Below are positions 18,248 through 27,911 of a stretch of 64,000 bases of DNA, in pieces. The notes below the pieces were generated by a model. It saw only the letters and a program-made list of their open reading frames with translations. It did no database searches and was not told where the DNA came from. This stretch comes from Sphingobacteriales bacterium (GTDB lineage Bacteria > Bacteroidota > Bacteroidia > Chitinophagales > Chitinophagaceae). Position 1 is the first letter of the stretch. Each line of letters opens with the position of its first letter. The stretch spans positions 194,568 through 258,567 of the forward strand of contig RXJG01000002.1 of the NCBI GenBank assembly GCA_003963365.1, written 5' to 3'. Both the position numbers and the translations under genes were made by a program.

Positions 18248-19727
18248 CCAGGTTGTTTAAATAATTTTCAGCAATAGTTAAATGTGCCTTTTGTTTTTCT
18301 TTTGGCATTTTGTCAAAAGTTTTAATGAGCATACCTAATCGTGGATTTTGTAAAAAGAAATCACGGTGTACATGCATAAACCGCCAGAATAATGCATCCC
18401 ATATTTTTGTCCATTCTCCTTTTTCATAATCACCCATCTTTAGCAAATAATTACTGCCGCTGATGTATGGTTTGGTTGTCATTAAGCCACCATCGGCAAA
18501 CTGCGTCATGCCATATACATTGGGCACCATCACCCAGTCATAACTATCCACATACATTTCCATAAACCAGCGGTAAACTTCATCGGGATTAAACTCGCAG
18601 AGCAGCATAAAATTCCCCATCACCATTAATCGTTCTATATGATGCGAATAACCGGTTGCCAGTATTTTTTTTATAGTGATATCAATGGGAGTAATACCCG
18701 TTTCTCCTTTCCAGAATGATTCAGGAATTTTTCTTGTAAAACCCCAATAATTTTTTGTTCGTTGTTTAGTGCCTTCTCTTTCATAAACAATTTTAATGAA
18801 CTCACGCCATCCGATGATTTGCCGGATAAAACCTTCCAGCGAATTCAATGGAATGTGATATTCAACAGCAGCTTCTAAAGTTTTATCAATGATTTGCTGC
18901 GGATTTAATAAACCAATATTCAGCATGGGAGTAAGCACCGAATGATGCAGGAAATGTTCTTTTGCCACCATTGCATCTTCATATACACCGAACTGGCTGA
19001 AGCGTATTTTAAAAAATTTATCTAACCATTTCTCTGCTTCATCAAATGTTACCGGGTAAAATTTATTGTCAATAAAGGATGACTTTCCGTAATTGTTGCT
19101 AAAATGTTTTTCAGTATAGTCAATTGCTTCTTTTACATATGGATTATTTTTTGGCCAAACGATTGCGGGAGCTATCCCTTTCTTAGGGAAACGTTCCCTG
19201 TTCTCTGCGTCATAAGTCCATTTGCCGCCCAATGGTTTATTGTCGGCTTCTAATAACAGCTTTCTTTGTTTGCGCTGCTGAATGTAAAAGTCAGTTTGGA
19301 AATAAGTTTTCTTTTTATCAAAAAAACTTCCGGCCTCGCCGGTATTATTTAAAAAGTTGGGTGAAGGATATTTTACAGTATCCAGGTTATAAGACTTACA
19401 AGTATGCTTTATTCTTTTCTCCAGCCAGTTATCAACCGTGTCAGTATAATGAATGGCATTAATGCCCTCTTTATGCAATGACTTTATCAAACGACGAATA
19501 TCTGCCCGTGGTGTAATGGCTTCAATATATTGTACATCATAACCCTTTTTAACCAGGTAATTTTCGTAAAACTTCATCGATGACCTGTGCAGTACAATTT
19601 TCTGTTTGTGAAACTTATACTGGTTAAAAAATAATTCTTCTTCAACAAGAATTACTTTCCTGGTTTTATCCAGTAAAGGATTTTGTTTAAATAACTGGTG
19701 CGGAAAAACAATGCTGATGGCATTCAT
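18231..19727 (-). CDS. Cryptochrome/photolyase of the FeS-BCP lineage without the cluster cysteines
   Basis: 498 residues. The N-terminal antenna domain is the DPRP type (about 1-220: [25 protein letters not shown]). The FAD domain contains [35 protein letters not shown] and [11 protein letters not shown]. These are hallmarks of the bacterial (6-4) photolyase/CryB group, which normally binds a [4Fe-4S] cluster. Here only the first cysteine (LLCEFNPD) remains. The DYCKGC motif is DYEKGE (E435, E438), and the segment with the fourth cysteine is missing. The protein thus probably binds FAD but no cluster. It is the first gene of a four-gene overlapping operon. Confidence 0.88.
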   Translation of the reverse strand: MNAISIVFPHQLFKQNPLLDKTRKVILVEEELFFNQYKFHKQKIVLHRSSMKFYENYLVKKGYDVQYIEAITPRADIRRLIKSLHKEGINAIHYTDTVDNWLEKRIKHTCKSYNLDTVKYPSPNFLNNTGEAGSFFDKKKTYFQTDFYIQQRKQRKLLLEADNKPLGGKWTYDAENRERFPKKGIAPAIVWPKNNPYVKEAIDYTEKHFSNNYGKSSFIDNKFYPVTFDEAEKWLDKFFKIRFSQFGVYEDAMVAKEHFLHHSVLTPMLNIGLLNPQQIIDKTLEAAVEYHIPLNSLEGFIRQIIGWREFIKIVYEREGTKQRTKNYWGFTRKIPESFWKGETGITPIDITIKKILATGYSHHIERLMVMGNFMLLCEFNPDEVYRWFMEMYVDSYDWVMVPNVYGMTQFADGGLMTTKPYISGSNYLLKMGDYEKGEWTKIWDALFWRFMHVHRDFFLQNPRLGMLIKTFDKMPKEKQKAHLTIAENYLNNLDEEIH

Positions 19728-19779
19728 ACTCCATCAAACAAATTGCATCCTTTATTGTTTATCCATAGAAAATGATTTT

Positions 19780-20496
19780 ATGGAAACACTGAAAGGAAAA
19801 AATATTTTGATTGTTGGTGCAACAGGTGGAATAGGAAGACAAACTGCAAAATTATTAGCACAAAGTGGAGCCAATCTTTTTCTTTCTGGAAGAAATGCGG
19901 ATAAGTTAAACCAACTGGCTGCCGAATTAAAAATAAATAGCGATAAAGTTTTTGCCGTTGATATAACACAGCCAGCTGACATGAATGCATTAAAAGAAAA
20001 ATTCTTTACTGTTTATACTGCGATTGACATTTTAGTAAATGCTGCCGGTATCGGCATCATTAAATCCATGGACACCCTGAGTGAAGTGGAGTTTCTCCGT
20101 ACCCTACATGCTAATTTGTTTGGCCCTTTTTTATTAATGAAATCTTTTTTGCCCAACATGAAAGAAAATAAAAAGGGACTCATTATAAATATTCCCGGCG
20201 TACTGGGTAAAGTGCCTATGGCAGGTGCGGCTGCGTATAGTGCCAGTAAATACGGATTGGTAGGGATGATGCAAAGTATACGGGAAGAAGTTAAAAGAAC
20301 CGATATACGTATTACTAATTTATTCATGGGTGGTGCAGATACACCGTTTTGGGATGCCATTGACCTAAGAGTGCAACGGGATAAAATGATTATGGCGGAA
20401 GAAGCCGCTCGTGCCATCTGGTTTTTATGCCAGCAGCCAGCCAGCGGGGTAGTAAGTGAAATGGTTTTACAGCCGTTCAATCACCAAGCTATTTAA
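19780..20496 (+). CDS. SDR-family oxidoreductase with an altered active site
   Basis: 238 residues from the ATG at 19780; earlier in-frame codons lie in the divergent gene. Rossmann motif GATGGIG (13-19), NAAG (87-90), and the catalytic Y153-x3-K157 (YSASK). The usual catalytic Ser 13 residues before the Tyr is Gly140 (INIPGVLG), so activity may be weak or different. It is divergent from the photolyase operon with 52 bp between starts, so the two may be co-regulated. The substrate is unknown. Confidence 0.88.
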   Translation: METLKGKNILIVGATGGIGRQTAKLLAQSGANLFLSGRNADKLNQLAAELKINSDKVFAVDITQPADMNALKEKFFTVYTAIDILVNAAGIGIIKSMDTLSEVEFLRTLHANLFGPFLLMKSFLPNMKENKKGLIINIPGVLGKVPMAGAAAYSASKYGLVGMMQSIREEVKRTDIRITNLFMGGADTPFWDAIDLRVQRDKMIMAEEAARAIWFLCQQPASGVVSEMVLQPFNHQAI

Positions 20497-20554
20497 GCTG
20501 ATTAATATCATATTTATGGTTGTTATTCTCTACTCAACTATTGTTAGTTTGCCC

Positions 20555-20562
20555 TATTTTTG
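20555..20562 (+). promoter_or_regulatory. Candidate -7 box for proline dehydrogenase
   Basis: TATTTTTG matches TAnnTTTG, 21 nt before the ATG at 20584. No convincing -33 box is seen. Confidence 0.4.
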
Positions 20563-20583
20563 CGGCGGTCAAAGCTTGTCACT

Positions 20584-21816
20584 ATGAGTCAACAGCCAGT
20601 TATTTCCTTCGATAATACTGAGTATGCATTTGCTTATAAATCCGATAAAGAATTAAAAAAAGCCCACTTCCTTTTTTCCTCTATGGGTAAGCCCTGGCTG
20701 GTTAATGCCGGTGTTAAGTTAACGCCGTGGGCAGTAAAAAATAATATCCCCCTTACTAAAACAATTATCCGCAGCACCATATTTCCGCAGTTTGTGGGTG
20801 GTGAAACTTTAGAAGAAACAGCAAAGGTGGCAGATAAATTAGAGCAGTTTGGTGTGCAGGTGATACTGGATTATGGGGTGGAAGGAAATGATAATGGTGA
20901 TGAATCCTATGAGCACTCCATGCAGCAGTTTATTAAAGTAATTGAATATGCTGCCACGCAACATAATATTCCGTTCATGAGTATTAAGGTAACGGGTATG
21001 TGCCGCTTTGCTTTATTGGAAAAATTAGATCACTCTGTTGAGCAAAATGCAGGTTCTTTAATGAAACGTTTTGCCAAAGCAATGGAATCATTAACAGATA
21101 GTGAGAAAGAAGAATGGGAACGGTTACATAAAAGAATGGTGACGATTTGTTCCGTGGCGGCAGAAAAAGGAGTAGGTGTATTGATAGATGCAGAAGAAAC
21201 CTGGATACAGGATCCGGTAGATGTACTCACCATTTTAATGATGGAACAATTCAACAAAGAAAAAGCAGTTGTTTACAATACGCTTCAATTATACCGTCAC
21301 GACCGCTTAGCTTTTTTGAAAGATTCTTATGAAGCGGCAGTACAACGAAATTTTGTACTGGGTGCAAAACTGGTAAGAGGCGCCTATATGGAGAAGGAAA
21401 GACTAAGAGCCAAAGAAATGAATTACCCATCACCTATTCAGCCCGATAAGGAAAGCAGCGACAGAGATTATAATGCAGCCGTTGAATTTTGTATTGAGCA
21501 TTTAGATCGTATTGCAGTAATTGTTGCATCGCATAATGAGTATAGTAATTTGCTCACTACTCAACTCTTAGATAAAAAAGGATTGCCGCATAATCATCCG
21601 CATGTACATTTTTCACAGTTGTTTGGCATGAGTGATAATATCACTTTTAACTTAGCCAAGAGTGGATGCAGTGTAAGCAAGTATTTACCATTTGGTCCAA
21701 TCAAAGATGTGATCCCATACCTCATGCGCCGTGCACAGGAGAACAGTTCTGTTAGCGGACAAACCGGGAGAGAGTTGGGATTGATTGAAAAGGAAATAAA
21801 AAGAAGAGGGTTGTAG
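20584..21816 (+). CDS. Proline dehydrogenase
   Basis: 410 residues from the ATG at 20584 (MSQQPVISFD). A monofunctional FAD enzyme that oxidises proline to pyrroline-5-carboxylate. The TIM-barrel motifs are visible: ILDYGVEG, SIKVTGM, GVLIDAEETW, YNTLQLYRHDRL, LGAKLVRGAYMEKER, VASHNEYS and the C-terminal YLPFGPIKDVIPYLMRRAQEN. The P5C dehydrogenase partner is not in this window. A terminator follows. Confidence 0.93.
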   Translation: MSQQPVISFDNTEYAFAYKSDKELKKAHFLFSSMGKPWLVNAGVKLTPWAVKNNIPLTKTIIRSTIFPQFVGGETLEETAKVADKLEQFGVQVILDYGVEGNDNGDESYEHSMQQFIKVIEYAATQHNIPFMSIKVTGMCRFALLEKLDHSVEQNAGSLMKRFAKAMESLTDSEKEEWERLHKRMVTICSVAAEKGVGVLIDAEETWIQDPVDVLTILMMEQFNKEKAVVYNTLQLYRHDRLAFLKDSYEAAVQRNFVLGAKLVRGAYMEKERLRAKEMNYPSPIQPDKESSDRDYNAAVEFCIEHLDRIAVIVASHNEYSNLLTTQLLDKKGLPHNHPHVHFSQLFGMSDNITFNLAKSGCSVSKYLPFGPIKDVIPYLMRRAQENSSVSGQTGRELGLIEKEIKRRGL

Positions 21817-21845
21817 TTTATTTTTAGTATAAGATTTATTACAAA

Positions 21846-21881
21846 AAAGAGAGTCCCAGTAATGCTATAGGGACTCTCTTT
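21846..21881 (+). terminator. Intrinsic terminator between proline dehydrogenase and hexosaminidase
   Basis: A perfect 12-bp stem (21846-21857 with 21870-21881, core GAGAGTCCC), 12-nt loop, A-rich before and T-rich after, so it can serve both convergent genes. Confidence 0.85.
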
Positions 21882-21923
21882 ATATCCTCAAAATCTATTA
21901 AAACAAATAAATCCTGGTTCAGA

Positions 21924-23804
21924 TTATTTCTTCGCCATCTTCTTCAACTCATCAATCGGCATAGTAATTATCCTGCCCACCTGTTTACCATTCTTATAAG
22001 AAACAATTCTCATCATCACTGCATCTTTAGGAGCAGTAACAGGGGCGGAGTAAACAGGATAAAAATTATCAGGGAAAGTATTATCAAAACAATAATGAAT
22101 ATTCAGCCCATCAATTTCCGGGGTTAATGTAACCACTAACTCACCTTTACTGTTTATTGCAGTAGCTACATCCGGCTCATACATACTGGGAGCATATTTT
22201 ACCTGTGCCGCATCAAAGCGTTTAAAATGTTCTTCTACTCTTGGAATAAAAGTTTTCCAGTCTCTCTTTGCTTTGGGACTCCATACCGCTTCGGCAACTG
22301 CAAATGCTCTTGGCCATATCATGTACTGCAAGTGACGGATAGTATACATTTGCTCAGTCCATATATTGCCTTGTCCACCTTTAATGAATTTTGGATCAAC
22401 TCCTTCTGGCACCGGTTCAAACTGGTAAGTTTTCTTCATTCTCAGCGAAGCATATATTCTTGGCTCCATTATTTTATTCCCCTGTACATAATCCAGGTAA
22501 ACAAAATCAGTCGGGCTCATTACTACTTCATGATTTTGTTTGGCCGCTTCAATACCACCTTTCATCCCACGCCAGCTCATCACTACCGCATTAGGTGCTA
22601 AACCTCCTTCCAGTATCTCATCCCAGCCCATAAACTTTTTTCCTTTTGATTCAACGATCTTTTCTACACGTTTGGAAAAATAACTCTGTACTTCTTCCAT
22701 ATTCTTCAAACCTTCTTTTGCCATCAATGCCTTTACAGCATCACTTTTTTCCCAATAGGTTTTAAAAGTTTCATCACCACCTGTATGGATGTATTCAAAA
22801 GGAAAGAGCTGCGCTAACTCAGTAAATACTTTATCAAGGAACACATATACGTTTTCGTTTGCCGGGCATAAATTATCATCGACCAAAGCAGTATGAGTAC
22901 TCCAGTCTTTAATAGATTCACCGGAACAAACACCATGATTATCTTTTCCTCCGGAGCAAGAAAGTTCAGGGTAGGCAGTAATGGCAGCCAGACTATGTCC
23001 GGGTACATCCACTTCCGGTAAAATATTTACAAAACGTTCTTTTGCATAAGCCACCACTTCTTTAATATCTTCCTGTGTATAAAAGCCACCATAGTTGCGT
23101 GGTTCATCAGGCGCAGGAGCACTAAAAGTTCCAAAGTATCCTTCCTTCTTTACATTCCATGCACCAACTGAAGTTAATTTGGGTAACGATTTAATTTCAA
23201 TACGCCAGCCCTCATCATCCGTTAAATGCCAGTGAAGAATATTGTATTTGTATTTCACCATCTGGTCAATAAAATCTTTTACTTCCTGTTTGGTGAAAAA
23301 GTGACGGGATACATCAAACATTAAACCTCTCCATCCAAATCTTGGATAATCAGTGATCTCTGCAAAAGGCAAAGCAATACTTGCATCTTTCAATCCATTT
23401 TTCTTTTCCACATCTGCAGGAAATAATTGCAGCAATGTTTGCACACCATAAAACAAACCTGCATTATCATTAGCCGAAATAGTAACGCCTGAAGCACCTA
23501 CCGTTAACTGGTAACCTTCTTTGCCAATAGTTTTATCGGCTGTTTTATTTATCAATAAACTGATACTTGCTTTCTCTTGTCCAACTGCAACCGAACAGTT
23601 AATACCACTATTCGTTAGTCGCTCTTTTAACAGATCAGCGACCGATTGGGCCCCGGCGGTGACAGAAATATTAATTTGTTTGCCGGCCTTATATTCTCCT
23701 TTAGGGGTAACAACAGAAACCGGCTCCGGGATAATAGAAACTTGGGCACTGGTAGTTAGCGCAAATAAAATAATAACAATAAAAGTGAAAAATTTTGCAA
23801 GCAT
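21924..23804 (-). CDS. Beta-N-acetylhexosaminidase (GH20)
   Basis: 626 residues, exported (signal peptide about 1-20). The GH20b domain (about 22-150) precedes the catalytic TIM barrel, which shows WRGLMFDVSRHF, NILHWHLTDDEGWRIEI and the catalytic pair D344-E345 in HTGGDETF. A C-terminal chitobiase-type beta domain follows. It removes terminal GlcNAc/GalNAc from chitin fragments, peptidoglycan or glycans by substrate-assisted catalysis, in the periplasm or at the surface. It stands alone, not in a polysaccharide utilisation locus. Confidence 0.95.
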   Translation of the reverse strand: MLAKFFTFIVIILFALTTSAQVSIIPEPVSVVTPKGEYKAGKQINISVTAGAQSVADLLKERLTNSGINCSVAVGQEKASISLLINKTADKTIGKEGYQLTVGASGVTISANDNAGLFYGVQTLLQLFPADVEKKNGLKDASIALPFAEITDYPRFGWRGLMFDVSRHFFTKQEVKDFIDQMVKYKYNILHWHLTDDEGWRIEIKSLPKLTSVGAWNVKKEGYFGTFSAPAPDEPRNYGGFYTQEDIKEVVAYAKERFVNILPEVDVPGHSLAAITAYPELSCSGGKDNHGVCSGESIKDWSTHTALVDDNLCPANENVYVFLDKVFTELAQLFPFEYIHTGGDETFKTYWEKSDAVKALMAKEGLKNMEEVQSYFSKRVEKIVESKGKKFMGWDEILEGGLAPNAVVMSWRGMKGGIEAAKQNHEVVMSPTDFVYLDYVQGNKIMEPRIYASLRMKKTYQFEPVPEGVDPKFIKGGQGNIWTEQMYTIRHLQYMIWPRAFAVAEAVWSPKAKRDWKTFIPRVEEHFKRFDAAQVKYAPSMYEPDVATAINSKGELVVTLTPEIDGLNIHYCFDNTFPDNFYPVYSAPVTAPKDAVMMRIVSYKNGKQVGRIITMPIDELKKMAKK

Positions 23805-23911
23805 AATTGAATTAATTAAGGCAATGAAGATAAGACATTTATAAATCCACAGTTTCCTAACAATCCTTTAATCCTTAAAATCATGGTTCAGACTTTTCTT
23901 AACTTGCGCCC

Positions 23912-24706
23912 ATGCAGCAATACCTCAATTTACTTCAGCATATTTTAGATAATGGTGTACAGAAACATGACCGCACCGGTACCGGAACCATCAGCACATT
24001 TGGTTACCAGATGCGGTTTGATTTGAACGAAGGATTTCCGTTGGTCACCACCAAGAAAGTTCATATGCGTTCTATCATTCATGAGCTGTTATGGTTTTTG
24101 AAAGGGGAAACGAATATCAAATACCTGAAAGAAAATGGGGTGAGTATATGGGATGAATGGGCGGATGCGAATGGTGAATTAGGTCCCGTTTATGGCAAAC
24201 AATGGAGAAGCTGGGAAGCTGCTGATGGAAAAATAATTGACCAAGTTAGTGATTTGATTGAACAGATAAAAAAGAACCCTGATAGTCGTCGTCTCATCAT
24301 CAGTGCATGGAATGTAGCTGATTTGCCCAAGATGGCGTTGATGCCCTGTCATACTATATTTCAGTTTTATGTGGCAGAAGGAAAATTAAGCTGCCAGTTA
24401 TACCAGCGTAGTGCAGATGTATTCTTAGGCGTTCCATTTAATATTGCTTCTTATGCATTACTTACAATGATGATTGCCCAGGTTTGTGAGTTGAAGCTGG
24501 GTGATTTTGTTCATACGTTTGGTGATGTACATATTTATAACAATCATTTGGAGCAGGTAAAACTGCAACTGAGCAGAACACCTTATCCATTACCCACGAT
24601 GAAGCTCAATCCTGAAGTGAAGAATATTTTTGATTTCAAGTTTGAAGATTTTACATTAGAAAATTATCAGAGTCACCCGGCGATAAAAGCACCGGTGGCG
24701 GTTTAG
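23912..24706 (+). CDS. thyA: Thymidylate synthase
   Basis: 264 residues, the usual short ThyA length. It methylates dUMP with methylene-THF, producing dihydrofolate, which the nearby folA product recycles. Motifs: DRTGTGT, catalytic [10 protein letters not shown], and [21 protein letters not shown] heptamer array begins at the base after its stop codon. Confidence 0.97.
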   Translation: MQQYLNLLQHILDNGVQKHDRTGTGTISTFGYQMRFDLNEGFPLVTTKKVHMRSIIHELLWFLKGETNIKYLKENGVSIWDEWADANGELGPVYGKQWRSWEAADGKIIDQVSDLIEQIKKNPDSRRLIISAWNVADLPKMALMPCHTIFQFYVAEGKLSCQLYQRSADVFLGVPFNIASYALLTMMIAQVCELKLGDFVHTFGDVHIYNNHLEQVKLQLSRTPYPLPTMKLNPEVKNIFDFKFEDFTLENYQSHPAIKAPVAV

Positions 24707-24762
24707 GAAATTAGTAATAAGAAATGTGGAATAAGGAATGAGGAATGAGGAATGAGGAAGTG
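24707..24762. repeat. Eight heptamers directly after the thyA stop codon
   Basis: Consecutive 7-nt units: GAAATTA, GTAATAA, GAAATGT, GGAATAA, then GGAATGA three times (24735-24755), then GGAAGTG. They are the inverse complement type of the array before folA. Confidence 0.75.
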
Positions 24763-24793
24763 AAAGCAAAACGGTAACCAATAAACTTTTCAT

Positions 24794-25173
24794 ATGGAAA
24801 ACAAGAATCAGAAATTTGATTTGGAAGACCGGCTTGTTGATTTTGCCGCATGTGTTTGGACGTTTGTGATTTATTACCCGCCACTAAGGCAGGACAGAAC
24901 CTGGAATATCAATTGTCAAAAAGTGGAACTGCACCTGCATTGATTTATGGTGAAGCACAAGCTGCTGAGTCAAGAGCAGATTTTGTACACAAAATGAAGA
25001 TGGTTTTGAAAGAAGTAAGAGAGTCAAGAGTAAATCTTAAAATAATCAGGCGTAAACCAGTTGTAGTTAATGAAAAAACAGAGAAAGCGTTTAATGGGGC
25101 AAACGAGTTAATGGCGATCTTTCTTAAAAGTATTGAAACTGCAAAAAATAATGACCAAAGACGAGCTAAATAA
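24794..25173 (+). pseudogene. Four-helix-bundle protein (TIGR02436-like), frameshifted
   Basis: The gene starts with ATG at 24794 (MENKNQKFDLEDRLVDFAA) but that frame then loses similarity. From about 24850 a second frame continues with DVCDLLPATKAGQNLEYQLS, SGTAPALIYGEAQAAES and HKMKMVLKEVRES, the core of the 23S-rRNA-intervening-sequence four-helix-bundle family. One missing base near 24848-24852 joins them. It is either a recent frameshift or a sequencing error. The family has no firm function, although related ORFs lie in 23S rRNA insertions. The gene is bracketed by inverted heptamer arrays between thyA and folA. Confidence 0.82.
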
Positions 25174-25179
25174 TCCTTT

Positions 25180-25214
25180 CTTATTCCTTATTTTTAATTC
25201 CTTATTTCTCATTT
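25180..25214. repeat. Five heptamers abutting the folA start codon
   Basis: Units CTTATTC, CTTATTT, TTAATTC, CTTATTT, CTCATTT end at the base before the folA ATG. They are inverse complements of the GAAATAA/GAAATGA type seen after thyA and in the PorE-like signal peptide. Confidence 0.75.
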
Positions 25215-25724
25215 ATGATTGTTTCTCTCATAGTCGCTGCATCAGAAAACAATATTATCGGAAAGGATAATAAACTCCTCTGGCATTTGCCAAATGATTT
25301 AAAATTTTTCAAAAACACCACCTGGGGCATGCCGGTTATTATGGGAAGAAAAACCTATGATTCCATTGCCGGAGAACCATTGCCCGGCAGGTTTAATATT
25401 GTTATCACAAGAAGCACTGACTGGAACCCGGGAAGAGAAGATGTGTGGGTGGTGAAGTCTTTAGATGAAGCCATTGAAAAGGCCAAAGAAACAGATTGCA
25501 AACAGGTATATGTTGCGGGTGGGGGAGAGATATACAAACAGTCTTTACTTATTGCTGATAAAGTTTATTTGACAAGAGTGCATACAGTTATTGATGGTGA
25601 TATTACCTTTCCTGAATTACCGGCAAATGAATGGAAACTGTCTTACCATCTCGATTTTCCTGCTGATGAGAAACATGCGTTTGCTTATTCTTTTCAAACA
25701 TGGGTGAGAGTAAGTAAAAATTAA
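25215..25724 (+). CDS. folA: Dihydrofolate reductase
   Basis: 169 residues, normal length. It reduces dihydrofolate to THF with NADPH. Visible: SLIVAASENNIIG, WHLPNDLKFF with the active-site Asp, PVIMGRKTYDSI, and VYVAGGGEIYKQ near the C-terminus. With thyA 0.5 kb upstream it forms a thymidylate cycle group, and tdk lies nearby on the other strand. Confidence 0.96.
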   Translation: MIVSLIVAASENNIIGKDNKLLWHLPNDLKFFKNTTWGMPVIMGRKTYDSIAGEPLPGRFNIVITRSTDWNPGREDVWVVKSLDEAIEKAKETDCKQVYVAGGGEIYKQSLLIADKVYLTRVHTVIDGDITFPELPANEWKLSYHLDFPADEKHAFAYSFQTWVRVSKN

Positions 25725-25787
25725 AAAGTCAAAATTCAAAAGGGTATCAATTCTTCTTTTTTTAAATTTTTACTTTTGACTTTTGAA
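25717..25787. repeat. Paired heptamer element between folA and ccmB
   Basis: Left arm 25717-25744: AAAATTA, AAAAGTC, AAAATTC, AAAAGGG. Right arm 25760-25787: TTTTAAA, TTTTTAC, TTTTGAC, TTTTGAA. The arms are roughly inverse complements, so the convergent genes end in a weak AT hairpin. The left arm covers the last codons of folA. Confidence 0.65.
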
Positions 25788-25794
25788 TTTATCG

Positions 25795-26457
25795 TCAATC
25801 TTTCCAAAGAAACGGAAACAATATTATCGCCAGTGCAATTACCAGCACATCAAGTCCAATCAGCAACAAAGTGATTTGCGTTACTACACCTGCTCCATAA
25901 ATTTCTCCAAAAGCAGCTTTGGATAATTTAATCAACAGTAATAATTGAGGAATAATTAAAGGGAAACCAAGTATCGCCATTAAGGCAGCTTGTTGTTGTG
26001 CTTTTGCAGCGATGGCCGCTAATAACGTAAACACCAAACTCAAACTCAATCCACCCAAACAAACCATACCGATAAATCGGGGTGTATCAATAATTGGATT
26101 ACCTAAAAAGACCGTGAATAAAACCAAACTCACCACACTCATCAGCAGCATCAGTATGCCATTATAAATTAATTTGGAAATAATAAAATCAACAGGCCCG
26201 GCAATAGTGTAGAAGTAAAGCATCCTTCCTCTTCCTTCCGCTAAAAAACTTTTAGCCACAGCATTAATACAAATGAATAACTGAATCATCCAGAATAAAC
26301 CATTCCATACATTCGTCTCCGGTTGTTTCATGGCTAAATACAAAACAAAAATGGTGGAAGCCACATACAGCAGTATGCCATAGAAAGTATATTGCTGCCG
26401 GAACTCCAGCAGTAAATCTTTCTTCACTAATGCGGTTATATTTTTAATATGACTCAT
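25795..26457 (-). CDS. ccmB: Heme exporter subunit CcmB (cytochrome c maturation)
   Basis: 220 residues with six predicted membrane segments. The N-terminus (LVKKDLLLEFRQQYTFYGILLY) and the middle LNP/P-loop-partner region match CcmB, the permease of the CcmAB ABC transporter needed for c-type cytochrome maturation in the inner membrane. The length is typical. Its ATG overlaps the tdk stop (TAATG), so translation is coupled. No other ccm genes are near, which is common in Bacteroidota. Confidence 0.88.
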   Translation of the reverse strand: MSHIKNITALVKKDLLLEFRQQYTFYGILLYVASTIFVLYLAMKQPETNVWNGLFWMIQLFICINAVAKSFLAEGRGRMLYFYTIAGPVDFIISKLIYNGILMLLMSVVSLVLFTVFLGNPIIDTPRFIGMVCLGGLSLSLVFTLLAAIAAKAQQQAALMAILGFPLIIPQLLLLIKLSKAAFGEIYGAGVVTQITLLLIGLDVLVIALAIILFPFLWKD

Positions 26458-27023
26458 TATGGTTCATTGATGCAATGCCTGCATCTTGGTTCATACACAT
26501 CTTTTTCGCCGAGCAATACCTGTTCTGCCTGGTTTGTTTTACGGTAAGAGATATTGGCAATATTGCCACACTTTACACAAATTGCATGCAGCTTGGTGAT
26601 ATAATCAGCAATGGCCAGCAGGTTGGGCATTTGCCCAAAAGGACGACCCATAAAATCCATATCCAGCCCGGCTACAATTACTCTTGTTCCTTTTGTTGCC
26701 AGCGTTTCGCATACATGCATTATCTGGTCATCAAAAAACTGTGCTTCATCAATACCAACCACATCCACGCCTTCGGCCATCAGTAAAATGGTTTGCGAAT
26801 TATCAATAGGAGTGGATTGTATCGTATTCTCATCATGTGATACAATCTTTACTTCATCATACCGCACATCAATAGCAGGTTTAAATATCTCTACTTTTAA
26901 ATTGGCAATCTTGGCTCTTTTCAGTCGACGGATTAACTCTTCAGTCTTACCACTGAACATGGAGCCGCAAATTACTTCAATCCATCCGCGGCGTTCACCT
27001 CTTATATGGGGTTCTATAAACAT
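26457..27023 (-). CDS. tdk: Thymidine kinase (type II)
   Basis: 188 residues. It phosphorylates thymidine for dTTP salvage. P-loop [14 protein letters not shown] near residue 20, the Walker-B-like GIDEAQFF, and a zinc site built from CVKC and CRHC in the lasso domain. The usual length is about 190. It is divergent from the gene at 27100, with 76 bp between starts. Confidence 0.95.
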   Translation of the reverse strand: MFIEPHIRGERRGWIEVICGSMFSGKTEELIRRLKRAKIANLKVEIFKPAIDVRYDEVKIVSHDENTIQSTPIDNSQTILLMAEGVDVVGIDEAQFFDDQIMHVCETLATKGTRVIVAGLDMDFMGRPFGQMPNLLAIADYITKLHAICVKCGNIANISYRKTNQAEQVLLGEKDVYEPRCRHCINEP

Positions 27024-27099
27024 TCTTAACTTAATTTGTGATAAACTGTTTGTACCTTTAGTCTTTATAAATTACAAGTCGACAAAAGTAATTCAATCC

Positions 27100-27831
27100 A
27101 TGGAAAGAGTGGGTGCTCTTATTCAAAAATTACAGCAATTATACAATGACAAGGCAGATCCTGCTCAATTGCTGGCAACCGTACAATTATTACAGGCCGA
27201 ACTTTCACGGCAGGCCACTGCTCCCACAACCAGCAGTAAAGTAAGTGTGATTATGCCGGCTGCGGCTGTTACCATAAAACCGGTACAAAAATTAGCTCCT
27301 CCCGCAAAAGTGGAAGAAGAAAAGATTATTGAAGTATTAAAAGTAGATGAGGCCGAAATTGAAGCCGAACTGGAAGAAATAAAACGTAAGGCCGCACTTA
27401 TGAATAAAACCAGCACACAGGCAAAACCACAAAGCGGTTATTTGTTTGACCCGGTGGAAGAAGTGCCCACACTGGCCCACAACATACGCAAGCCGGAAAC
27501 TAAAGCCGTGATTGAAACAGGAAGTGATGGTGAATCACTCAACGATAAACTTAAAACACAGAACAAAGAACTTGCCCAGCATCTCAGCGGTACCGCTATA
27601 AAAGATTTAAAAAAAGCTATCGGCATCAATGATCGTTTTGTATTTATCAACGAACTCTTCCGTGGCGATGAGGTTGGGTACGAACGCAGCATCAAAACCA
27701 TCAACAGTTTTTCCATTTACCAGGAAGCACAATTCTGGATGGAAAGAGAACTGAAGCTGAAGTTAGGCTGGGATATGGAAAAAGAATCCGTTCAGCATTT
27801 TTATGATTTGGTAAGGAGAAGGTTTTTGTAA
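27100..27831 (+). CDS. Conserved hypothetical protein with C-terminal helical domain
   Basis: 243 residues from the ATG at 27100 (MERVGALIQKLQQLYNDKAD). The upstream open frame is antisense to tdk and is not used. The N-terminus is a short helical domain with Leu/Gln heptads; a low-complexity, Lys/Glu-rich middle follows. The C-terminal 75 residues (DLKKAIGINDRFVFINELFRGDEVGYERSI) are the most conserved-looking part, seen as a stand-alone module in other Bacteroidota proteins. No enzymatic motif. The function is unknown. Confidence 0.75.
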   Translation: MERVGALIQKLQQLYNDKADPAQLLATVQLLQAELSRQATAPTTSSKVSVIMPAAAVTIKPVQKLAPPAKVEEEKIIEVLKVDEAEIEAELEEIKRKAALMNKTSTQAKPQSGYLFDPVEEVPTLAHNIRKPETKAVIETGSDGESLNDKLKTQNKELAQHLSGTAIKDLKKAIGINDRFVFINELFRGDEVGYERSIKTINSFSIYQEAQFWMERELKLKLGWDMEKESVQHFYDLVRRRFL

Positions 27832-27911
27832 CCGGCTTTAGTTTTTCATAGCATCGCCTGTTGTGTCACTCACTTGTACTGCAACAATTCTATTCATCAG
27901 TTCAATTATCT

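Noticed and set aside
22227-22601. 124-codon plus-strand open frame inside the hexosaminidase gene
   Set aside because: Antisense shadow of a clear GH20 gene with His/Ser/Phe-rich composition and no family match.
24707-24762. Tandem short repeats that could be taken for a CRISPR array
   Set aside because: Units are 7 nt with no unique spacers of 25-40 nt and no cas genes are in the window; the same holds for the other heptamer arrays.
26611-27099. Long N-terminal extension of the protein at 27100
   Set aside because: This part is antisense to tdk, has no conserved features, and a good ATG is at 27100.
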